NCBI GenBank assembly: GCA_015243575.1
Contig: CP042469.1
Span: 4,058,929 to 4,122,928 of the forward strand
Origin: Clostridiales bacterium
GTDB taxonomy: Bacteria; Bacillota; Clostridia; Peptostreptococcales; Anaerovoracaceae
DNA length: 64,000 bases
Reading direction: 5' to 3'
Both the position numbers and the translations under genes were made by a program. The notes under the pieces are model-generated. The model saw nothing but the letters and a program-made list of their open reading frames with translations. It made no database searches and was not told the DNA's origin. Of the stretch, positions 1 through 9,131 are shown piece by piece; position 1 is the stretch's first letter, and the number at the start of each line of letters is the position of its first letter.

Positions 1-566
1 AGCTGGCGAACATTTGCCTCAGAATTGACAACATTAATAATAAAAAAGAGCATAACCATGTATGCAACTAGAGTTAGAGTTCCTTCAAAACGATCATTCC
101 ATCCCAAAAGTGCAATGCCTTTGTAATCCGAGGAAAGCTGGGATAAAAGAACAAAGGCAGTATAGACAATCATCGGGATATAGAAATTACTTCGCTTAAT
201 ATAAAATGATTGGGTAAATACTCGATATAAAAGAAGGATAAACGCCAAGGCAACACATACCAGTATCCCAACCATTTTGTAATAGCTAAAAAAGTCTGTC
301 AACTGGCTGCTTCCTCCACTCCAAAAAAATTGATCCATAGACCGTTCGTAGGATGCCATCCTGGTAATCATAATAACAATAGCGGTAAAAAAAAGCGCAG
401 GGATCATCTGGAAAATATTCGTCGATTCATTGATGCTTGGTGCATAAGCCATGCGGAACAAATAGCTGTTAGCTTGAACCGCCTTTTCGCCCTTAAGGTT
501 ACCATCTTTTGTTTTTTCGTATTTCTTATCCCTTAAATTACTAATGTCTGTTTTCCCTTTTGACAT
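1..566 (-). CDS. O-antigen ligase/polymerase-like membrane protein (5' part only)
   Basis: The reverse strand is open from an ATG at 564-566 to the left edge (188 codons), so only the N-terminal part is present. AGGAGG lies at 574-579 at good spacing. A hydrophilic stretch of about 45 residues (start MSKGKTDISN) is followed by three hydrophobic segments separated by short polar loops. The stretch SQLSSDYKGIALLG followed by WNDRFEGTL resembles the first periplasmic loop and next helix of O-antigen ligase / Wzy-like proteins, which join or polymerise lipid-linked glycans at the membrane. The family call rests on this resemblance and on the neighbouring glycan locus. It is divergent from the ABC exporter genes at 815-2350. 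Confidence 0.6.
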   Translation of the reverse strand, partial: MSKGKTDISNLRDKKYEKTKDGNLKGEKAVQANSYLFRMAYAPSINESTNIFQMIPALFFTAIVIMITRMASYERSMDQFFWSGGSSQLTDFFSYYKMVGILVCVALAFILLLYRVFTQSFYIKRSNFYIPMIVYTAFVLLSQLSSDYKGIALLGWNDRFEGTLTLVAYMVMLFFIINVVNSEANVRQ

Positions 567-793
567 TGGGTTTTCCTCCTAATTGTATTCTATCTAAATC
601 GTTGAAAATTTAATGTTTATAACTATATTATTATAATATATGGTAAAAAATCATTCAAGTAATATTGAAATATACGGTAATGGGTTGGCAAGTCATGCTA
701 TGTAATGTAAAATAGAAGTTGCTGGTTAATGAGACGCGATTCATAAAAGAAGCATTTATCTTGCAAACTTAGTGCAATATTAATAAATATAAA
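567..793. promoter_or_regulatory. Divergent intergenic region upstream of the polysaccharide exporter
   Basis: This AT-rich region separates two divergently read genes and must hold promoters for both. I do not see an unambiguous -35/-10 pair, terminator or small gene in it. Confidence 0.4.
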
Positions 794-814
794 TTGGAAT
801 TGGAGAATAGGGGT

Positions 815-1606
815 TTGAATCATAAGGCGATCAAAGAATATTGGGCTACCTTTTGGAAATACAAAGAATTATTAAAAGAGCTTGTTATGAGGGATTTGAA
901 GGTGAAATACAGGCGGTCGGTATTGGGGTATATTTGGAGTATACTGAATCCCCTGCTGATGATGCTTATCATGTCTATCTTCTTTTCCTATATGTTTCGA
1001 TATAAGATTGACAATTATCCGGTTTACCTGATTTGCGGACAAGTTATCTATAATTTTTATTCGGATTCCACAAAGCTTTCTATGAATTCCATATTGCACG
1101 GCGGGGCATTGATCAAGAAAGTGAAACTGCCAAAGTATATTTTTCCGATGGCAAGAACGGCATCCTCATTTGTGAACATGCTGTTTTCTCTCGTAGCAGT
1201 TATTTTGGTTATGGTAATTACAAGGGCGCCCATTTCCCCTACGATTTTATTATTCCCACTGCCGTTATTTTATCTGTTTTTTATTTCAATGGGGATAGGC
1301 ATGATTTTATCGGTATTGGTGGTTTATTTCAGAGATATGGTGCATCTTTACGGAGTGTTTCTCTTGGCATTGATGTATGCCTCTCCGATTTTTTACCCGA
1401 TTTCCGCGTTGCCTCCTTCGGCGGTGATTATTATTAAGTTCAATCCGTTGTACCACATCATGGTGATGTTCCGGGATGTGATGTATTATGGAAATTTGCC
1501 ATCGTTGAGGGATAATCTTGTTTGTATGGCGTTTACGGCGCTCTCTATGGGGCTTGGCTTGTTCTTCTTTAAAAAGTATCAAGATAATCTTGTTTTAAAT
1601 ATTTAG
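815..1606 (+). CDS. wzm: Polysaccharide ABC exporter permease (Wzm-type, ABC-2)
   Basis: Membrane subunit of an ABC exporter that moves completed lipid-linked polysaccharide or teichoic acid across the cytoplasmic membrane. The amphipathic N-terminus followed by KVKYRRSVLGYIWSILNPLL is the hallmark of Wzm/TagG permeases, and about six hydrophobic helices follow, as expected for 260-270 residues. No ATG exists near the N-terminus. I chose TTG 815 because GGAG at 802-805 is well spaced; an in-frame TTG at 794 would add seven residues but has no visible Shine-Dalgarno. The ATPase gene starts 10 bases downstream. Confidence 0.9.
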   Translation: MNHKAIKEYWATFWKYKELLKELVMRDLKVKYRRSVLGYIWSILNPLLMMLIMSIFFSYMFRYKIDNYPVYLICGQVIYNFYSDSTKLSMNSILHGGALIKKVKLPKYIFPMARTASSFVNMLFSLVAVILVMVITRAPISPTILLFPLPLFYLFFISMGIGMILSVLVVYFRDMVHLYGVFLLALMYASPIFYPISALPPSAVIIIKFNPLYHIMVMFRDVMYYGNLPSLRDNLVCMAFTALSMGLGLFFFKKYQDNLVLNI

Positions 1607-1615
1607 GAGCGATCT

Positions 1616-2350
1616 ATGACGGAATATGCTATAGAAGTAAATGATGTGACGATGCGCTATAATCTGGCCAGAGAAAAAGTGGACAGCTTAAAAGAGTATT
1701 TTGTCAGAAATATAAAAAAGAATAATCAGAGGGACGAGTTCTATGCAGTAAAAAACGTCTCTTTCAAAATAGAAAAAGGTGACTCCTTTGCTATCGTCGG
1801 TTCCAATGGATCAGGGAAAAGCACTTTGCTCAAAATGATAGCAGGGATATACAAGCCTACACAAGGGAATATCATTGTTCGGGGAACCATTGCGCCAATG
1901 ATAGAGCTTGGCGCTGGATTTGACAGCGATTTGACCGCTGCGGAAAATGTCTTTTTGAACGGAGCTGTATTAGGCTATTCCCGTGCATACATGAAGCAAT
2001 ATTACGAAGGTATTATTGATTTTGCAGAACTATGGGAGTTTGTCGATGTTCCGGTTAAGAACTACTCTTCCGGGATGAAAGCAAGATTAGGATTTTCTAT
2101 AGCAACAGCGGTGCAGCCGGATATCTTGATCGTGGATGAAATACTGTCTGTGGGAGATGCAAATTTCCGAAAGAAATGCGAGCAGAGAATGGGCGAAATG
2201 AAGGATCGAGGGACGACAATGATTTTGGTTTCACATTCCATGGAGCAGGTGTTGAAAACTTGCAATAAGGCGATGTGGATTAACAAAGGGGATATGATGT
2301 GTATTGGGGATGTGGAGGAAGTTCAGAAATATTACTCTGCATCAATATAA
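1616..2350 (+). CDS. wzt: Polysaccharide ABC exporter ATPase (Wzt-type)
   Basis: Nucleotide-binding subunit partnering the permease upstream. Walker A GSNGSGKST is at residues 62-70, the signature YSSGMKARL at about 150-158, Walker B ILIVDEILS at about 170-178, and the switch histidine in LVSHSM. At 244 residues it ends after the ATPase domain and lacks the C-terminal carbohydrate-binding domain of long Wzt proteins. It therefore resembles TagH cores or short Wzt, which do not proofread the glycan terminus. GGAG precedes the ATG at a good distance, and the pair is evidently co-transcribed. Confidence 0.93.
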   Translation: MTEYAIEVNDVTMRYNLAREKVDSLKEYFVRNIKKNNQRDEFYAVKNVSFKIEKGDSFAIVGSNGSGKSTLLKMIAGIYKPTQGNIIVRGTIAPMIELGAGFDSDLTAAENVFLNGAVLGYSRAYMKQYYEGIIDFAELWEFVDVPVKNYSSGMKARLGFSIATAVQPDILIVDEILSVGDANFRKKCEQRMGEMKDRGTTMILVSHSMEQVLKTCNKAMWINKGDMMCIGDVEEVQKYYSASI

Positions 2351-2595
2351 AAGAGGCATAAGCTTAGTTAGATAAAATCGGATTAAAAGCTAAAGTGGCT
2401 TATTGAGTAGTGCTCAAACTTAATGTAGTATAAGGGGATTATTCAGAAGAAATAGAATTTAATGGATAAATTCATTAGACAACGTCATATGCTAACCCCT
2501 TTTTTAAAATTGAAGTTCATATAAATTTCAAAATATGATATCCTGATAATATTGCGAGATAAATGAAGTTTTTTTATGGAGTATAGGATGTACTG

Positions 2596-3624
2596 ATGAA
2601 AGACTATCCCAAAATTACAATTATTATACCGATTTATAATGCGGAATTGCATTTAGAAGAATGCTTATTTTCAGTAACAAATCAGACATATGAAAATCTG
2701 GAAATTATTTGCATTAATGATGGATCAACTGATACTTCCGCTAAAATTATTGAGAATGCAATGATTGGCGACAGAAGGATTAAATTGATAAATCAGGATA
2801 ATAGAGGAGTTGCTTCAGCAAGAAATGTGGGGATTAAGGAAGCAAGGGGAAAATATATTTGCTTTGTTGATGCAGATGATTTGTTGAGTTTTAATGCATG
2901 TGAAATTTTAAGCCAAGAAACACTAGATGAAGCCGTGGATATAGTTGTATTTGGGGCACAAATCATTACTAACTCAACGCAAATACCTCAATTTTTTATT
3001 GATGCAATCTCTCCTAGAAAGAAAAAATATTCTGAATTCAAAAAAGAAGCTTTGTTCGACGAAAAAGGAGCGTGCCCTTTTGTTTGGAATAGTATGTATC
3101 GTAGAGACTTTCTTTATAATTATTCTCTTTTTTTTGATGAAAGTATAATACTTGGAGAAGACCATGCTTTTAAATTCATATCTTTTCCACGTGCTAGGGG
3201 AATACTCTTCATCGAAAAAAAAATATACTACTATCGTTATTTGTCGAGGAATTCTTCTATGAGGAAATTGACTTTACATCAAAACCATTTATGTGCGTAC
3301 CACCTTAAGCTTATTAATTCTATTGCAAGCACATGGAAAAGAAGAGGTGATATGCATGATATGTCACTTGATTTCTTATCATGGTGTATAGACTTTATGG
3401 CATATGATATCCTTTCATTGCCATTCAAACAATATTCATCTAACTCTAAAAATTTAATAAAAATTTTGAATGAAAATGATGCGTTGCAGTTTAAGAAGAA
3501 CTTAAAGCTGAAACAAAAGCTTAAAATTACTGCTTTCAGTAATGTGTTTCTGTGGATAGTTTTTTCATTATATTACAAATTAAAGGAGTTTTCCGATGTC
3601 AAAAAAATTGAAAACAATCTGTAA
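2596..3624 (+). CDS. Family 2 glycosyltransferase
   Basis: GT-A fold glycosyltransferase using a nucleotide-sugar donor. The N-terminal ITIIIPIYNAELHLEECL, INDGSTD and the metal-binding FVDADD near residue 96 are classic GT2 motifs. At 342 residues, the C-terminal part contains a basic amphipathic stretch suited to membrane association. Donor and acceptor cannot be read from sequence. The gene follows a 245-bp gap with no clear terminator and overlaps the start of the next gene by 29 bases. AT content is higher than in the flanking exporter genes, which is common for horizontally exchanged glycan genes. Confidence 0.88.
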   Translation: MKDYPKITIIIPIYNAELHLEECLFSVTNQTYENLEIICINDGSTDTSAKIIENAMIGDRRIKLINQDNRGVASARNVGIKEARGKYICFVDADDLLSFNACEILSQETLDEAVDIVVFGAQIITNSTQIPQFFIDAISPRKKKYSEFKKEALFDEKGACPFVWNSMYRRDFLYNYSLFFDESIILGEDHAFKFISFPRARGILFIEKKIYYYRYLSRNSSMRKLTLHQNHLCAYHLKLINSIASTWKRRGDMHDMSLDFLSWCIDFMAYDILSLPFKQYSSNSKNLIKILNENDALQFKKNLKLKQKLKITAFSNVFLWIVFSLYYKLKEFSDVKKIENNL

Positions 3625-4639
3625 AAAAATACTATCAGACGTAAGCCCAAGCTTTAGAAAAATGTTAGCGATACAAAAGAAGCTTGAAGGAGTTGAGCGG
3701 CAACTTATAGCAATCGAACAAACAATAAATAATTATCAACTACGTAATCAGGCGATGCTTTGGCTAGCTATTCCTCAAAAAGTTACCTCTTTGAACACTG
3801 TTCAAAGAAACTTTTGGATAAACTATCCCAAATCGGAAGGTGACCTACGAATTCTTCAAAAAGGGAACATGTACATACTGAAAGAATTAAAGGAAATCTG
3901 CGATCAAAATGGAATTCAATTTTGGTTACATGGAGGGACTTTAATAGGGGGGATACGGCATGGTGGCTGTATTCCCTGGGATGATGACGTCGATATAGCA
4001 ATGCTACGCAGTGATGTTGAGAATCTATACAATTTACTCAAAGATGACGATCAATTTCAACTTAATATTTATTATCATGATGATGAAAAGTTTTCACGCG
4101 CATACCAATTTAAACTGAGAAATCAAGAAATTCCTTGTTTTGTTGATATCTTTATTTTTGATTTTTGTCGTTGTGATTTACCAAAAGGAGAATTATCATT
4201 TAAACAACATTATCATAAAATCAGAAATAAAATGATTAGTGAGTTTTGCTCGATCGAACCCCGATTAATTGTTGAGGATATAGGGTGCTGGCATTTTGGG
4301 CCGTTTAAGGAAGAGGATAAAAAACTGGCAGATAACATAATTAATAATGCACTAAAGGAAATGGGAGACTATAATCAAGGTAATGCGGTTTATTACAGTA
4401 TTGAGAACTACCCCTTTCCATATCCAGTTATCCCAATAGATTCGATTTTCCCTACGAACAAATGTTCTTTCGAGGGCATTGAAGTTAACATTCCAAAGGA
4501 TGTTGATCTTTATTTAAAAGGTTATGGCGATTATTGGCAAATTCCTGCAGATATCGAAAAAGCGCCCCATTTTTATTATTTTAAAGACCATATTGAGGCA
4601 ATAGATGATTTTTTGAAAAAAAAAGCTTTTGATGTTTAG
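3596..4639 (+). CDS. LicD-family phosphotransferase
   Basis: The central region FWLHGGTLIGGIRHGGCIPWDDDVD (read as two overlapping motifs around residues 104-130) is the diagnostic LicD motif. It has the nucleotidyltransferase-like G-G-x-x-G core followed by paired aspartates. LicD proteins transfer phosphocholine or other phosphoryl groups from CDP-activated donors onto surface glycans. The N-terminal 60 residues are basic and helical. The start lies inside the end of the GT2 gene, supported by AAAGGAG nine bases upstream. No licA/B/C genes are in the window, so the transferred group is unknown. Confidence 0.85.
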   Translation: MSKKLKTICKKILSDVSPSFRKMLAIQKKLEGVERQLIAIEQTINNYQLRNQAMLWLAIPQKVTSLNTVQRNFWINYPKSEGDLRILQKGNMYILKELKEICDQNGIQFWLHGGTLIGGIRHGGCIPWDDDVDIAMLRSDVENLYNLLKDDDQFQLNIYYHDDEKFSRAYQFKLRNQEIPCFVDIFIFDFCRCDLPKGELSFKQHYHKIRNKMISEFCSIEPRLIVEDIGCWHFGPFKEEDKKLADNIINNALKEMGDYNQGNAVYYSIENYPFPYPVIPIDSIFPTNKCSFEGIEVNIPKDVDLYLKGYGDYWQIPADIEKAPHFYYFKDHIEAIDDFLKKKAFDV

Positions 4640-4668
4640 TCGTACATGGTATAAATTAGGAGAAAAAA

Positions 4669-5754
4669 ATGAGTCATAATAACTGCACAGAATTAATCCC
4701 TGCATTTTCTAAAAATAATATCGCTATATGTTTGGCCTCAAGTAATGAATACACTCCATTTGTAAGTGTTGTTATACAATCAATGATAGAAAATTCATCT
4801 ATAGAATATAATTATGATATTATTATTTTGAACACAAATATTTCAGACAGAAATATTGAATTAATGGGGTCGATAATTGCCAATAGAGAAAATTTTTCTT
4901 TGAGATTCGTAGACATTACAGGCTATGTTGAAGGTTTATCCTTTTATACGTGGGCACACTTTACAAAATTTACTTACTATAGATTAATTGTGCATGATGT
5001 TATGCGGAATTACTCGAAGGTCATTTACCTAGACAGTGACATAATTATTAATTGTGATATTGCAATTTTATTTGAGACAAAAATAGAAGGTTACTTATTA
5101 GCTGCATGCAGGGACACACATGTGATTGGGCGATTAAATAATCCCTCACCTAACAGAGAGAAAAGTTACTATACAGAAAAGTTGGGTTTGAAAGATTTGA
5201 CATCTTACTTCCAGTGTGGAGTCATACTTTTTAATATAGTAGAGATGTGTAATAAATTTAAAGAAGGTGAACTAATTAAAGAAGCATCCTCCAGAGAGTT
5301 GATGTGGCTTGATCAGGATTTGTTAAATATACTCTGCCAAGATAGGGTCAAGTACTTGAATAATTCATGGAATGTGATGGTTTTTAATACCGTAAATGAC
5401 ATAGATGAATACTTTTTACCTGAACCATATTACGAAGAATATTTCACAGCTCGTAAATGTCCTAATATTATTCATTATATTGGAAGGAGCATCCCCTGCT
5501 ATAATCCTCATATTGATATGAATGATTATTTTTGGAAGTATGCGCGGAAATCTCCATACTATGAAATCATGATATCAATAATGATAGATTTTAAGGTTGC
5601 GATTGCCTTTAATAAATATAGAAAGATTAATTCGTTAAAAGGCAGGCTTAAGAATAAACTTATAATTCCGGCTGTTAATGTTTTTCTTCCAAAGGGAACC
5701 AAACGACGCGCTTCCATGAAACATTTTTATTTCAGACTCCGAGGATGGGAGTAG
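4669..5754 (+). CDS. Family 8 glycosyltransferase
   Basis: Retaining GT8 enzyme, usually UDP-glucose or UDP-galactose dependent. Visible features are the N-terminal IAICLASSNEYTPFVSVVIQS, the DXD metal site in IYLDSDIIIN near residue 120, the FQCGVILFN acceptor-site region and LDQDLLNILC. A basic C-terminus (KGTKRRASMK) probably contacts membrane phospholipid. The ATG follows AGGAGAAAAAA. It sits between licD and the CDP-glucose genes and is likely one of the chain-building enzymes of this glycan. Confidence 0.88.
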   Translation: MSHNNCTELIPAFSKNNIAICLASSNEYTPFVSVVIQSMIENSSIEYNYDIIILNTNISDRNIELMGSIIANRENFSLRFVDITGYVEGLSFYTWAHFTKFTYYRLIVHDVMRNYSKVIYLDSDIIINCDIAILFETKIEGYLLAACRDTHVIGRLNNPSPNREKSYYTEKLGLKDLTSYFQCGVILFNIVEMCNKFKEGELIKEASSRELMWLDQDLLNILCQDRVKYLNNSWNVMVFNTVNDIDEYFLPEPYYEEYFTARKCPNIIHYIGRSIPCYNPHIDMNDYFWKYARKSPYYEIMISIMIDFKVAIAFNKYRKINSLKGRLKNKLIIPAVNVFLPKGTKRRASMKHFYFRLRGWE

Positions 5755-5782
5755 ATAATACAAATAAAAGGAGATATTTGTT

Positions 5783-6562
5783 ATGAAAATAGTAATATTA
5801 GCTGGTGGTTTTGGAACCAGAATTTCAGAAGAAAGTCATCTTAAGCCAAAGCCAATGATTGAAATTGGTGAGCAACCCATTTTATGGCACATAATGAAAT
5901 CATATTCGTATTATGGCTTCAATGATTTTATCATTTGCTGCGGATATAAAGATTATGTTATAAAAGAATACTTTGCAGACTACTATCTTCATCGTTCAGA
6001 TATCACATTTGATTTTTCAAATAATAATGAAATGATAATACATAATAACATTGCAGAGCCTTGGCGTGTTACAGTTGTTGATACTGGTTTAAATACGATG
6101 ACAGGTGGACGCATTAAACGGGTAAAGAAATACATAGATGATGATACTTTTATGCTGACATATGGTGACGGAGTATGCGATATAAATCCGAACAATTTAA
6201 TAGAGTTTCATAGAAAGAACGGGAAAATGGCTACTTTGACCGCGATTCAACCGGGAAGTCGGTTTGGAACGCTAGATATCTCAGAAGATAAATGTGTAAA
6301 GAGATTTGCGGAAAAAAATAAAGAAGATGGAGGTTGGATTAACGCAGGATTTATGGTCTTGGAGCCATCGGTAATTGATTATATCGAGGGAGATAATACA
6401 ATATTTGAGAGAGGTCCACTAGAATCTCTTTCAGCAGAAGATCAATTAGCTGCTTATCAATATGATGGTTTCTGGCAATGCATGGATACCTTACGGGACA
6501 AGCTATATCTGGAAGAATTGATTGAAAAGGGGAATGCGCCATGGATGGTGTGGGAAAAATAA
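5783..6562 (+). CDS. rfbF: Glucose-1-phosphate cytidylyltransferase
   Basis: Makes CDP-glucose from CTP and glucose-1-phosphate, the first step of CDP-deoxysugar synthesis. The N-terminal VILAGGFGTRI with EESHLKPKPMIEIG is the nucleotidyltransferase signature, and MLTYGDGVCDI carries the metal-binding aspartate. At 259 residues it is full length for the family. Its last 22 bases overlap the start of rfbG in another frame, which indicates tight translational coupling. Confidence 0.93.
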   Translation: MKIVILAGGFGTRISEESHLKPKPMIEIGEQPILWHIMKSYSYYGFNDFIICCGYKDYVIKEYFADYYLHRSDITFDFSNNNEMIIHNNIAEPWRVTVVDTGLNTMTGGRIKRVKKYIDDDTFMLTYGDGVCDINPNNLIEFHRKNGKMATLTAIQPGSRFGTLDISEDKCVKRFAEKNKEDGGWINAGFMVLEPSVIDYIEGDNTIFERGPLESLSAEDQLAAYQYDGFWQCMDTLRDKLYLEELIEKGNAPWMVWEK

Positions 6563-7620
6563 TAGATCCTTCTTTTTATAAAGATAAAAAAATACTAGTT
6601 ACTGGACATACCGGATTTAAAGGTTCCTGGATGTGTAAGGTTCTAATTATGAATGGTGCACAAGTAATAGGTTATGCTCTGGAACCTCCAACCCTTCCGA
6701 GTCTGTTTGCTGTTGCAAATATCGACACTTCGATTACTTCGATTATAGGAGACATCAGAGATTTACAATTATTAAAAGATACAATGCAACAGTTTCAACC
6801 TGAAATTATTATCCACATGGCGGCGCAGCCAATTGTACGAGAGAGTTATCTTAACCCGGTATATACGTATGAGACAAATGTAATGGGTACGGTTAACATT
6901 TTAGAGGCAGTTCGTTGTTGCCATAGCGTTAAATCTGTTATTAATGTAACAACAGATAAAGTCTATAAGAATAATGAATGGGAGTGGGGATACCGAGAAA
7001 ATGACAGCTTAGACGGTTATGATCCTTATTCGAATTCCAAATCATGTTCAGAATTAGTTACGAGTTCGTATAGAAACTCTTTTTTTACGGGCCGAGATAT
7101 TGCGATTTCGACCTGCAGGGCGGGCAATGTCATTGGTGGAGGTGACTTTGCAAAAGATCGCATCATTCCTGATTGTGTCCGGGCAATGGAGAAGAAGATT
7201 GATATTAATGTCAGAAATCCTTATTCTACTCGACCTTATCAGCACGTTCTGGAACCTGTCTATGCATATTTAATGGTCGCGCAAAAACAATATGAAAATC
7301 GGCCTAGGTATGAAGGTTGCTATAATATTGGACCAGATGACAGAGACTGTGTAACTACGGGAACATTAGTTGATTTATTCTGTAAATACTGGGGAGATCA
7401 AGCAACTTGGAATGATCTTTCGGAAGAAAATGCACCGCATGAAGCTAGCTTTTTAAAGCTGGACTGTTCAAAATTAAAGAAAGTTTATGCTTGGGAGCCC
7501 TCTTGGAATATTGAGCAAGCCATCGAAAAAACAGTAGAATGGAGTAAGGCATACTTATCTAAACAGAATATCGAATTAATAATGGAAAAACAGATTAAAG
7601 AGTATATGGAATTAGAATGA
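6541..7620 (+). CDS. rfbG: CDP-glucose 4,6-dehydratase
   Basis: NAD-dependent short-chain dehydratase that converts CDP-glucose to CDP-4-keto-6-deoxyglucose. VTGHTGFKGSW near the N-terminus is the Rossmann nucleotide loop typical of RfbG. NVTTDKVYKN and YDPYSNSK give the catalytic Thr-Asp-Lys and Tyr-x3-Lys residues. Length 359 matches the family. It overlaps rfbF. The downstream reductase and epimerase presumably act on its product. Confidence 0.93.
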   Translation: MDGVGKIIDPSFYKDKKILVTGHTGFKGSWMCKVLIMNGAQVIGYALEPPTLPSLFAVANIDTSITSIIGDIRDLQLLKDTMQQFQPEIIIHMAAQPIVRESYLNPVYTYETNVMGTVNILEAVRCCHSVKSVINVTTDKVYKNNEWEWGYRENDSLDGYDPYSNSKSCSELVTSSYRNSFFTGRDIAISTCRAGNVIGGGDFAKDRIIPDCVRAMEKKIDINVRNPYSTRPYQHVLEPVYAYLMVAQKQYENRPRYEGCYNIGPDDRDCVTTGTLVDLFCKYWGDQATWNDLSEENAPHEASFLKLDCSKLKKVYAWEPSWNIEQAIEKTVEWSKAYLSKQNIELIMEKQIKEYMELE

Positions 7621-7631
7621 GGTAGTGTGAA

Positions 7632-8555
7632 TTGAAAAAGGTAATAGTAACTGGTGCAACAGGGTTTGTTGGACAGGCACTAACAGGAGAATTGCTGGAT
7701 CAAGGTATCTCAGTAATTGCTGTCATCAGGCAAGATAGCCGTAATAAGCTTCCTGTTCATGACCAATTAGAGGTGGTATACTGTGATTTAAACAGCATAG
7801 AAGAATTGAAAAATTGGATTAGTACTACAGATATAGATACCTTTTATCATTTGGCTTGGGATGGTTCGGCTGGCGCGAAACGAGCAGATACTGCCCTCCA
7901 GCTTCAAAACGCCCAATGGACGGTTGACTGTATAAGAGTAGCAAAAGAATTGGGGTGCAAGCGTTTCATTTGCGCAGGCAGCATTATGGAGCATGAGACC
8001 ATGGCAGCAGCTTATACGAGAGGTAACAAGCCAGGATTGGGCTACATCTACGGTGGCGGAAAATTAATCGCTCATGTCATGTCAATGGCAGTCGCTGCTG
8101 ACATAGGTATGGAACTTATATGGGCGGAGATAACCAATGCATATGGTCCTGGAGAGACAAGCCCCAGATTGGTAAACTCTACAATCCGTAAGTGTATTAA
8201 TGGGGAAAGCCCTCAGTTTACCTCGGGAACTCAAAACTATGACTTTGTTTACATAGATGATGTCGCGCGGGCGTTTTACTTAATTGGTAAGAACGGGAAG
8301 CCCTTTAATGAGTATATAATAGGAAGTTCATTAGCTCGTCCTCTAAAGGAATTTCTGCTGGAAATGAAAGAGTCTATAGCGCCGGAATTGGATTTTGATT
8401 TTGGAGATATCCCCTTTACTGGCATTGACCTTCCTCTGTCGAAGTTTGATTGCTCGGCTACTGAAGCGGATACAGGCTTTCGAGCTGAGATAAGCTTTGC
8501 AGAAGGCACATGGAGAACCATGGAGTGGATAAAGGAGCAGGAGAAGCATAAATGA
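7632..8555 (+). CDS. NAD-dependent epimerase/dehydratase (SDR), probable CDP-4-keto-deoxysugar reductase
   Basis: Extended SDR protein with the nucleotide-binding TGATGFVGQAL at residues 8-18 and the catalytic YGGGK. It starts with TTG following GAGGTAG. Between a CDP-glucose dehydratase and a 3,5-epimerase-like gene, the natural role is a C-4 reductase (or epimerase) finishing a CDP-6-deoxyhexose. The exact stereochemistry cannot be inferred. It shares the ATGA overlap with the next gene. Confidence 0.8.
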   Translation: MKKVIVTGATGFVGQALTGELLDQGISVIAVIRQDSRNKLPVHDQLEVVYCDLNSIEELKNWISTTDIDTFYHLAWDGSAGAKRADTALQLQNAQWTVDCIRVAKELGCKRFICAGSIMEHETMAAAYTRGNKPGLGYIYGGGKLIAHVMSMAVAADIGMELIWAEITNAYGPGETSPRLVNSTIRKCINGESPQFTSGTQNYDFVYIDDVARAFYLIGKNGKPFNEYIIGSSLARPLKEFLLEMKESIAPELDFDFGDIPFTGIDLPLSKFDCSATEADTGFRAEISFAEGTWRTMEWIKEQEKHK

Positions 8556-9127
8556 ACACAAAATTCGCATTTAGTGAGACGACAATACCAGGATTAATAG
8601 AGGTTACGCCTTTTCATGCTGAGGATGTAAGAGGTTCTTTTACAAAAGACTATTCAAAAGAGGTTTTTGAGCAAAACGGAATAATTTATGATCTTGCAGA
8701 GGTTTTTTATACAACATCACACACGGGAGTAATACGCGCATTACACTTTCAGAGAGAGAAGCAGCAGCCCAAACTTGTACGTTGTATTTGGGGAAGTATT
8801 TATGATGTGGTTGTTGACCTCAGGAAGGACAGCCCATCATTTAAAAGATGGCTGGGATTTGAGCTTAACGGAGAGAATCACAGAGAACTCCTGATTCCGG
8901 AAGGCTGTGCTCATGGTTATCTCGTGTTGGAGAAGTCAGTGGTCTCCTATAAATGTGCGGAAAAATTCTATGGAGAATATGATGATGGTATTATGTGGAA
9001 TGACCAGGATATAAGCATTAACTGGCCAATCGAGCTTGTTGGAGGAATAGAAAATATAATTCTGGCCGAAAAGGATAAAAACCTTCAGACGTTTTCTGAA
9101 TTTAGGGAGAAATATGGGGGGTTTTGA
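8552..9127 (+). CDS. dTDP-4-dehydrorhamnose 3,5-epimerase family protein (RfbC-like)
   Basis: Cupin-fold sugar epimerase family. DVRGSFTKDYS, GVIRALHFQ with the conserved histidine of the active site, and EGCAHGYLVL match RfbC. At 191 residues it is full length. Because the only nucleotide-sugar pathway nearby is CDP-based, it probably epimerises C-3 and/or C-5 of a CDP-4-keto-6-deoxy sugar rather than a dTDP sugar; that is inference from context. ATG overlaps the previous stop by four bases. Confidence 0.85.
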   Translation: MNTKFAFSETTIPGLIEVTPFHAEDVRGSFTKDYSKEVFEQNGIIYDLAEVFYTTSHTGVIRALHFQREKQQPKLVRCIWGSIYDVVVDLRKDSPSFKRWLGFELNGENHRELLIPEGCAHGYLVLEKSVVSYKCAEKFYGEYDDGIMWNDQDISINWPIELVGGIENIILAEKDKNLQTFSEFREKYGGF

Positions 9128-9131
9128 TTCC

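Noticed and set aside
330-536. Plus-strand open frame of 68 codons
   Set aside because: It runs antisense to the partial membrane-protein gene at 1-566, which has a better ribosome binding site and clear transmembrane composition.
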